From positions 15,969,102 through 16,033,101 of the forward strand of contig CM029669.1 in NCBI GenBank assembly GCA_017311315.1: 64,000 nt of DNA. Reading direction: 5' to 3'. The translations under genes and the position numbers were made by a program. Positions 56,891 through 64,000 of this stretch are shown here, one piece after another; position 1 is the first letter of the stretch; every line of letters starts with the position of its first letter. The DNA comes from Dendrocalamus latiflorus. Lineage: Eukaryota > Streptophyta > Magnoliopsida > Poales > Poaceae. The notes below the pieces were generated by a model, which saw only the letters and a program-made list of their open reading frames with translations, made no database searches and was not told where the DNA came from.

Positions 56891-57665
56891 TGTTGTAGTT
56901 TACGACAACCCTAGCAGTCGTTACAACTACTCTGAGTCTGGCTACGACCACATTGTGGCTACTCCGACCATGCCTTCTAGCTCCGACCACGTACTCGTAA
57001 CTTCAGCTGACGAAAGTTACGACCACGTTCACGCTGCGCTGCGCTTGTTCGACCACATAGTAGGCTTAATCACCGTAGTTGTAACTCGATTACGACCACG
57101 CTGTGACTCATGACCACGTTGAAGACTCTATCGACTGTCATGATCGTAAAGCTTACAACCACGTTGAAAACCTAATCGCCGTGGTCATAACTCGTTTATG
57201 ACCACGTCTTCTGCTCCATGACCATGGTCATAATTCATTTACAACCACATCTTCAGCTCCTGCGGACATCTCCGCTCGATCGCCGTGGTCGTAACCTATT
57301 TACGACCACGTCTACGAACACGTTGAACTCGATACTCAATAATTTTTCTAGAGCCAAAACTGGTCCTTCTTCTCTTCTTTATTTCTCTCTCCTCTCATTC
57401 GATCACACCGATCGCTTCCTTCTCACTACTCTCTCGTTACATTGCTCTCCTTTTATACCCGACTCTACGACTAAGAAATGGAAAAGCATATAACTCGGAA
57501 ACAGACTAGAGCTGGACTCGACTACGACTCGACTTCTGCGACTATGACATGAACTCGAAAAACTGACTCGTACTCAAACATGAACTCGTACACGACTACT
57601 ATCACTGACTCGTACTCGTACAGACTATAACACACAAACTGAAAACATGATTACTAACTGTAACA
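56891..57665 (-). repeat. 5' LTR (element orientation)
   Basis: 775 bp, the longer and presumably less deleted LTR. Confidence 0.85.
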
Positions 57666-57878
57666 AGAGGAAGGGAACTGTGGAAGTAGTATACACATGA
57701 CATCCATGTTAGCAAAACTCGGATACATAGGTGCCATATCACTAAAAACCGGGATGGTTTAGGGTGGAAGGGGCATTTTGGTTGGTTTTAAGAGTTTGAG
57801 GGTGTCAAATAGTTGATTTTAGAGTCGAAGATTGATTGTAGTCTTGAGTAAGAGTTGAGAGTGTAAAATAGATTTATT

Positions 57879-60800
57879 CCTTACAAATAAGGTTCTCTGC
57901 ACTGACAACCCTTTTTTTTGTGTGGTTGGCAAAGGGAATCAAGGGGATCTCCCACTTCCCCGAGTTCCCTCGAGCTCTTCTTTCTTTTTTCTGTTTCCTC
58001 TTTCTTTCCCTTCTCTTCTCTCTATTGACTCCGATGCGTCTCCACTCGCCACTAAACAAGCATTTCCCCTTCTTTTTCTTGGGCCACTAGGTCGGCTCCT
58101 CCCTTGTGCTTGCCCCATCATGGACGATCCATATCTCCGAAAAGAACAACATATCTTGTCGGTAATTCATGCCGTGAACCTCAGACAACGTAAATTATAT
58201 TCCGTTTGTTTCGACAACGACTCCCGTTGAACTGTTAGTCCTGCAGGAATTCTGAATCCAGAAGTTCCAAAAACAGTGCTGTTCTACCCCTCTACTTCCA
58301 CTCGTGTTATTTTATTTATAGAGAGCATAGGGAAATCGTAACTATTGTTTTGTGATCCGAACTATTATAGGAGGATGGTTTGTGGGAGCGGAGGGCCAAC
58401 GGTACAGATTAGTGTTATTTTCGGAATTGTTTACTTTTCCTACTTGGAGTCCTTCTCTACCCTTATACATATATACTTCTGTAGCGGTACGGGATTGGTT
58501 AACACATCATTATAACATCCCTTGCTTGTAACACTCCGCATATAATACAAGAATTTCCCGTTTTTTCACCTAGTTGATTCACGAAAGAATGGCTCACTTT
58601 GAGTGGAATTCGCAAGAGGATAGGAAGGGCACAAGGAATCAACAATAATATCTGTAGATAGTTGGGAGAGTTAAGTGAGTGAAATGGAGACGGCACCACT
58701 TATGTATCTGCTTATTATCACCTCATTTGATGTTCTATCTCCAAATGATTGACTCTAATTCCACCACTTGTTCAAGAAAATTTCACATCTTTGGAAAGCA
58801 CAGTACTTTGCCTTCTTTTGTTCCTGGCCTAGCTACTTTAAATTGTTCTCAGTTATCGCTTGGCCATGTATACGACACATTGGAGTTGGGAGTGCAAAGG
58901 CTGCTTTTGCAAGAGCATAGCTATATGTCATCAGCTAAAGGCAGTGCTTCAAATTAAAGTCATCCACAAAGCCTTAGCATTGAAGCGAAGATTGTGCTAT
59001 CTCTCGTCCTTCTGAATAATTTATCGGTTTCAGTGACTGTGCGTTCGTGCATGTTTGCTGTTCAGTCTAGGATGTCTGAAACAAAGGAAGCTGCATTAGG
59101 CCGCTTCTCTTTTTATCTGAAGAACCCACTTTGATGAGCTCTTGCAGATGGCAATGGCGATCAGAGGATGACATGACCAATTTTTGAGAGCAAGGACTAA
59201 GTCCTATCGACGCTGAACAGTCATATTAGTCGGGGTCGAGATGGAGTGTTTTTCAATGGTATACGCAGTGTGTTGAAATGCTAAAAAATCTTTAGTCACT
59301 GTTGTTTAATGTAGCATAGTTTCCCATATAAGTTGACATAGGGATCAGTTGGATGTCTGAGGGGAGATGTACGTTCAGTTACTGAAACTTGCTTCTGTAA
59401 ATGCAGAGTTCAGAATATTACATAGCACATATCTGTTTAGCTGCAGATTTCCAGTTCTAAAAGTTTCTGAAGAATAGCTCATCAGTTTCCATCTGAAAAC
59501 AAACAGTAGTACACTTCACTGGAAGTTGGAACCGACTGAACTGTCTATTTTCGGTGAGGAAGTCAAATATGTTTCAACTCTAATGCAATTCAATGTGTCG
59601 TGATCCGCTTAATATACATCTTCCAAACTGAGAAATCACAATTGGGAAAGCTGAATATTGGACCAGGGATTGGAGCATTGGCCAGCAAACAGTATCTAAA
59701 CTGTCTTGGGGTTGAATAGGTGTCTGAAACATAGCTGGTTCTATCTCATGCATCATAATTGCATGAGGACTTTCCAAGGCAGCTGCATGGGTGAAACAGG
59801 CATTTCAGGGAACAATAGCATCCTAGGAGGTGAATTATTCACAGCATGCATGTTGATATGCCTGTCACTTGTTCTCTGCATACTGCAAGTTGTGTGTGTG
59901 TCAGATTACAGAGAAAGAAGCACACAGCACACGCACCGACAAAATGCTGATCGCCTAATTAATGAGTTGTTCTTCATTTCATTCTTGGATTAGTACACAA
60001 CACCTGGCCGGTAATTAAAACTTCAGTGGAGTATGATCTAGATAAGTTACTTTAGCTAATGCTTGGCACTCAAATCTGCTGATTAATTGCTTTCTCATCC
60101 CCTTCTTTTCTCCCTGATCCTCTTTTGATCCTTTGGTTTCTCATCTCTATCTAATATTAGGTTAATGCCTTTCTTTAGTGGATCATTGGAATCCTGCCTA
60201 CCTTATCTCTGAAGAGGTGGGAAGAGATATGTGCTAAAGCAAAGTTCAGTATATTCAGAACCTACCCAATAGAAGGCTTGATGTGCAAGTTGTGAGACTT
60301 GCAGTTGCAACCGATTCCAATTCAATTATTTCTCAGGATAGGAAAGAACAATTCATTTTTCTGACCATTTAGTCATAAAGAAATCCTTCGCAATATCCCA
60401 GCCTTTCCTTCAAAGGAAAGATTTCTTCATTAAGATTCATGCTGCAAGGTTACCCACCAGTAAATTCTATGGCTACCACAGCTTTCCCTCCAAAAGTCCA
60501 CAAAGCAAGATTCCCATAGGCTGGTGTTTGGTCATGGCCAGCTCATGGTAAAACCATCAGAGCTCACAGGAAACCTAGCAAGAGCCATCAAGGAAGAACA
60601 GTTGCAGCACAGAAACATCGTCCCCTGCCTAATTATTTGCTGTATTTTTCTTTTACCCTAAAAAATGACTGGTATATCCGTGACCCACCAATTCCAATAG
60701 TTAATCTTTCGAGCAAGGTGGCCAGTGCATGAAATTCAACGTGGTTTTAGGTTCGACACCTTCCGAGTTCCGACCTTCATTTTCCGTAAAAAAAACCTGA

Positions 60801-61874
60801 TTTGTGAGATGACAGTAATAAAAATAGGAAGCCAACCCACCATGGTCAGGTAATTATGCAGCAATTATGTGCTTGCCCGGGGCAGGCATGTTACTTCACT
60901 GACAGATGCATAGGAATCGGTCATGTGGGTTACCTTGGCATCTTGCCGGAGTACTTTTCCGATTCCCTCGGGTCCACACACACTCTCAATCCTCTTTTTC
61001 TTCCTTATGCCTTTAAAAATCTGATGATAGACTTTGATGAGCTCTTTAGAAACAATTATCGATGATGCTCCCACCTTTGCCAAATGGCCTGTGACTTGTT
61101 GTGGCAGTCAGTGCTTGCGTCTTCCCTCCCTCACCGGCCTCACCTCACCTAGCCCGGCATCATTCAAGAATCTGCTTTTTTCTCCTTGCCCTGGAATATG
61201 TTAAAGCAGCAAGAAAACACGCGAAAAGAGGCCATTTTTTAACTAGTACTACATCAGATTGCTTAAAGTAAAGCCGGCCACCCTTTCTTGATTTCCAAAA
61301 TGCTGTCTAGGCTCTAGGCAGACCCTTTTCTTTCATGCTGAATTGGAGGCAGCACGAACAGATTAAAGGCAGGGTGAGATGAGGAGGAAAGAAATTGAAT
61401 TCGCGCATCTAGGCTCGATGCTTCAGTTCAAGCTTTAACCCTCGGTACGAATATGAATATTCGCGTTGGAAATTTAGACAAACGCAAGGATGCCACATAA
61501 AACGCCAATATCAGTATGCCCTTCGATCCCCTCCCATGCAAGTCACTGCTTATGCAAATACGCAATCATGAGATGCCGGAATAAGGGAAGGTTTTGCAAG
61601 CTAAGGAACAACGCAATGTCGCAAGACAATGCAGGCCAAAGCAGCAGTTTCGTTAGTGGACAAGATGCTTGTCTAGAAGCCAAGAGGGGAGCTGACAGCA
61701 TATTGCAAGGCCAGCGAGGGCGCTCCAACTGTGGAACCGTGAAAAAGACCGGTGCTTTCAGAGGGAAACGTGCGTCGTTCTGAGTGGACGACTGTTGCTC
61801 AATTGTCACCTTACTAGCCTCTGCTCCTCCTTGTACTTGTCATTCAGATCTGCAAGACTGAAAAAAAAAGGTAT
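57879..61874. other. Low-copy intergenic DNA, no gene supported
   Basis: Four kilobases with no recognised transposon ends, RNA gene or protein motif. Composition near 58680-60000 resembles UTR or intron DNA of a host gene, but no splice-linked coding exons could be found on either strand. I leave it unassigned. Confidence 0.4.
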
Positions 61875-62080
61875 CAATCGGATGTTTTCTTCCTAACTAT
61901 CATCCAGATTTGAGACCGTTAGATTAGAGATCTAACGGCCTCTTTTTTTGAAGGGGGATATTTTTTTTTGGAGGAGAGGGAGATTTTTTTTGGAAGGGAT
62001 AGAAGAGAATTCATGGTCATTAGATCTCTAATTCAATGATCACAAATTTAGATGATAGTTAGGAAGAAAACATCCGGATG
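61875..62080. mobile_element. MITE with 60-bp TIRs
   Basis: Left CGGATGTTTTCTTCCTAACT with ATCATCCAGATTT, and right AAATTTAGATGATAGT with TAGGAAGAAAACATCCGGAT, are inverted copies. Inner TTAGATTAGAGATCTAACGG pairs loosely with TCATTAGATCTCTAATTCAA. About 206 bp, noncoding, centre of poly-T and purine runs. Confidence 0.75.
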
Positions 62081-62545
62081 ATGTTTATTAATACCCAAAA
62101 AAAACATCACCACTGGCATGTTCTTAATTGGTCAAATAGTTCACTGAATCGAATGGCACAAACTGAGGCTAATTAACTAGTAGTAACAATTCAAAAGATG
62201 ATGCTACTGCACACAAGATGAAGTACATATGGTTCATGCATGTACTTGCTTCAAGGAGCTCGTGTGAATGAATAGTGAGCAAGCCAAAGCTATCCCAATC
62301 TTGTACACGTCTTTGCATTCCCTTTCCCAGTATGGTTTTGGGCTGCAGAGAAGTATGGACAGATATTTGTCAGTGACCACTTGTCATGGGAACAGCATGC
62401 ATGATGAGTGCATATGGGAATGGCCTGCACGTTGCACCACTGTGAGGCCTGAAAGGCCATTGTTTTCTGGCGCTGCAATAGGACAGAAATTCCTAGCGCA
62501 CCAGAGCTTGCCTCCAATGTACAAATACAGCATGAATATGCCCCT
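62081..62545. other. Unassigned intergenic
   Basis: No gene recognised on either strand. Confidence 0.35.
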
Positions 62546-62616
62546 TGTAATACCCTACGAAAAGAAAAGAAGAAAAGAGAGGAGGGGGGAGTTTTGGGCC
62601 GAATCGGCCTTGGCCC
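62546..62616 (+). repeat. Gypsy-like LTR head, split by the next element
   Basis: TGTAATACCCTACGAAAAG resembles the start of the 29490 LTR and is followed by purine-rich sequence. It is cut at 62616 where a copia LTR begins. The rest may lie beyond the window. Confidence 0.45.
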
Positions 62617-63548
62617 TGTTGGAAAATTAAGCACATGTAGGTTCAATTTATTCCATAAATTAATCATGACATCATACACGCAAAATAACAGAACCATCAC
62701 AGGCATAACAGATCTAGACATGTAAACCAGAAAACTGTACATGAACAGATCTAATGCGGAGAACATGACTGTTACGTACCGATGATTCTGCTCTGATCGG
62801 TTTCCCGATGTTGACGCTGCAGGTACGGTGTGGATGACACGAGGTCGATGACGATTCGCCGAAGCCGAACGACGAGGAAGACGAGCCAGAGCTACAGCAA
62901 GCAGTCGCGCAGAGCGCTTCCCAAAAACCTTATTCGCCCTCTCCCGGTGCAGGACTTCGAAGGCGACGGTTCCGGAGACCTGCTCTCCCGAACGACAGTG
63001 CACGCCGGCGGACGGGACGGAGTAGACTACGTGGGACGGCGCAGTACAAGGAGGAGGCAAAACCCTAGATTGATTCGCGTATTCTGTATGGAGTCGGCAG
63101 CTCAGTATTTATGGAGAAAACAGGACGTGTGATCAAGACGCCTGCACGTTCTCCATAACTCGTAACCGAAACGGATTAGTTGCGCGTAACCGATCCGGAT
63201 TCACCGCTACTCAAAACAGCAAAAATAAAACTGCAAAAGGAAGTCGCGTCTGCGCAAGCATCTGGAGCCGATTTTGGCGGACCATTCACGCAGGTGCCGT
63301 GCACGCGCGCCCCCCGCTCCGCCCCGCCCGGCCCGGCCCGGCGAGGCGAGCGAGCGCGCGCGTGTGATCCTCTAGTTCTCTCCCACACATGCCTCAAGTG
63401 GCTAGGAGTGCACCATCCCTTTTAAGGTGGTCTTCCTCTCCTAGAACTAGTAATATGGTACTAAAGTGCACATGCATTGCTCCTTTGCATGAGTGGGCCT
63501 TTGAGATTTAGGAATTATTCTTATGGGCTTGGCCCACATAATTCAACA
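62617..63548 (-). repeat. 3' LTR of a minus-strand copia element
   Basis: 932 bp. Plus-strand start TGTTGGAAAATTAAGC and end CATAATTCAACA, so on the minus strand it begins TGTTGAATTATG and ends CCAACA. The PPT (minus GGTGGGGGAT) lies directly outside at 63549-63558. A minus-strand ATAAATACTGAGC near 63105 is a TATA candidate. The other LTR is outside the window. Confidence 0.75.
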
Positions 63549-64000
63549 ATCCCCCACCAGATCTCAAAGTCCCACAAAGATTTGCCTGAATTCCAATGTA
63601 CTGTTTATATATCAGTATTTCGATGGAGACCGATTAAGGTTGAACATCCATTTAGAACTCCAAGCTACACTTACTCACAACTTGAACAATGGACTATGCC
63701 TTGAATTGCAAGTTTGGTGCAAGCAAGCTTCACTTAAAGATTTAACTGATACTAGGCCGCCAGTAGGCTACCCCTCGGTTGGAGCGTATAAGTCATACTC
63801 CTTGGTCTCTTCATGAGCTTAGTAGGAGATTACCCAAGATCTCCATAGACTGCGACTAACAGTCGGGCTCATATAGGTGTGTTCTTTCAAGAACGCTCTG
63901 CAGGATAGCGTTTTCGCTTCTAAAAGCCAATGGAACACATTAAAACCTTAGTCAACCTGCCTTGCAGTTTCTGAGAGTATTGCATCTTCACATAGAGAGG
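63549..64000 (-). mobile_element. 3' internal noncoding part of the copia element, continuing past the window
   Basis: Starts with the PPT and continues as noncoding sequence of the sort that separates RNase H from the 3' LTR in larger copia elements. No coding motif is reached before the edge. Confidence 0.55.

Larger units (their letters stand above)
54193..57665 (-). mobile_element. gag-protease-only Ty1/copia element (TR-GAG-like), TSD AGAGG
   Basis: 3.5 kb on the minus strand. LTRs at 54193-54888 and 56891-57665 begin TGTTGYAGTTTA and end CTAACTSTAACA. The PBS on the minus strand (TGGTATCAGAACCAG) ends at 56888, and the PPT AAGGAGGTGAT is next to the left LTR. The duplication AGAGG is exact (54188-54192, 57666-57670). 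Internally only gag and the first part of protease are present. Integrase, RT and RNase H are absent, and the protease remnant runs into unrelated sequence. Confidence 0.9.
53254..57878. mobile_element. Long-TIR element (MULE-like) later invaded by a copia element
   Basis: About 160 bp at 53254-53424 and the complement of about 57720-57878 are similar. Shared pieces include ACTTTTGCTTAAG / ACTCTTACTCAAG, ATGTTTGACA / CTATTTGACA, CTAAACCACCC / CTAAACCATCC and CATAGGTGACAT / CATAGGTGCCAT. Without the 3.5-kb copia insertion the element would be about 1.15 kb and noncoding. Long diverged TIRs suggest the Mutator superfamily. No duplication was found. Confidence 0.5.

Noticed and set aside
60850..61065. 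Possible microRNA-like segment (CCTTGGCATCTTGCCGG)
   Set aside because: Superficially like miR169-type wording but key positions differ and no star strand or stem was found nearby.
1..64000. CRISPR-like array or bacterial defence island
   Set aside because: Repeats seen are tandem duplications, subterminal transposon arrays or microsatellites. None has regular spacers or cas-like genes, and the DNA is clearly plant nuclear.

Overview
This window looks like nuclear DNA from a grass (Poaceae). The evidence is its dense load of plant transposons: Ty1/copia elements of SIRE-like and other types, long Ty3/gypsy-like LTRs, CACTA-like ends with CACAGACGGTT subterminal repeats, hAT and other MITEs, Mutator-like elements carrying host-gene pieces, a TRIM and a tRNA-derived SINE candidate. 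Low-copy stretches rich in CATGCATG and GATCGATC lie between them. I cannot name the species. I found no intact host gene, rRNA or tRNA gene, CRISPR array or bacterial-style operon. Nearly every long reading frame belongs to a transposon or is an antisense or GC-rich shadow. Element boundaries come from reading terminal repeats, target-site duplications (TSDs), primer-binding sites (PBS) and polypurine tracts (PPT). Alignments were made by eye.

Layout. 1-227: right end of a CACTA element. 1176-3091: minus-strand gag-only copia element. 3707-8995: gypsy LTR fragment joined to a 5'-truncated SIRE-type element with intact RT/RNase H reading and a 3' LTR. 9-18.4 kb: MITE-rich, with a CACTA-like element split by an LTR fragment, an 820-bp foldback, and a 2.6-kb long-TIR element holding a MITE, a SINE candidate and a promoter-like block. 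18469-21571: non-autonomous LTR element carrying two later hAT insertions. 21.6-24.4 kb: low-copy DNA. 24419-24817: TRIM. 25-36 kb: SIRE-like LTR remnants, one split by a 3.1-kb gypsy-like LTR with a GTTTC duplication. 36155-42649: copia element with apparently identical LTRs but a wrecked coding body. 42.7-45 kb: low-copy DNA sharing two conserved blocks with 24.0-24.2 kb. 44991-47181: Pack-MULE with 205-bp TIRs, a 10-bp TSD and a captured cysteine-protease piece. 49305-49877: hAT element with a perfect 8-bp TSD. 50.6-53.2 kb: SIRE-like LTR. 53.25-57.88 kb: long-TIR element invaded by a second gag-protease-only copia element (54193-57665, TSD AGAGG). 57.9-62.5 kb: mostly unassigned, with one MITE. 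62617-end: 3' LTR and start of the body of a minus-strand copia element sitting in a gypsy-like LTR head.

How the parts relate. These are layers of insertion rather than a cooperating gene set. Several elements are non-autonomous (two gag-only copia elements, a TRIM, a 3.1-kb LTR element, MITEs, Pack-MULE) and must have used proteins supplied elsewhere. The 36155-42649 element has pristine LTRs around a dead body, which suggests recent mobilisation in trans. The most novel-looking items are the Pack-MULE chimeric frame, this dead-but-recent copia copy and the two-block noncoding similarity between the 24-kb and 43-kb regions. I found no evidence for a new enzymatic or defence system.
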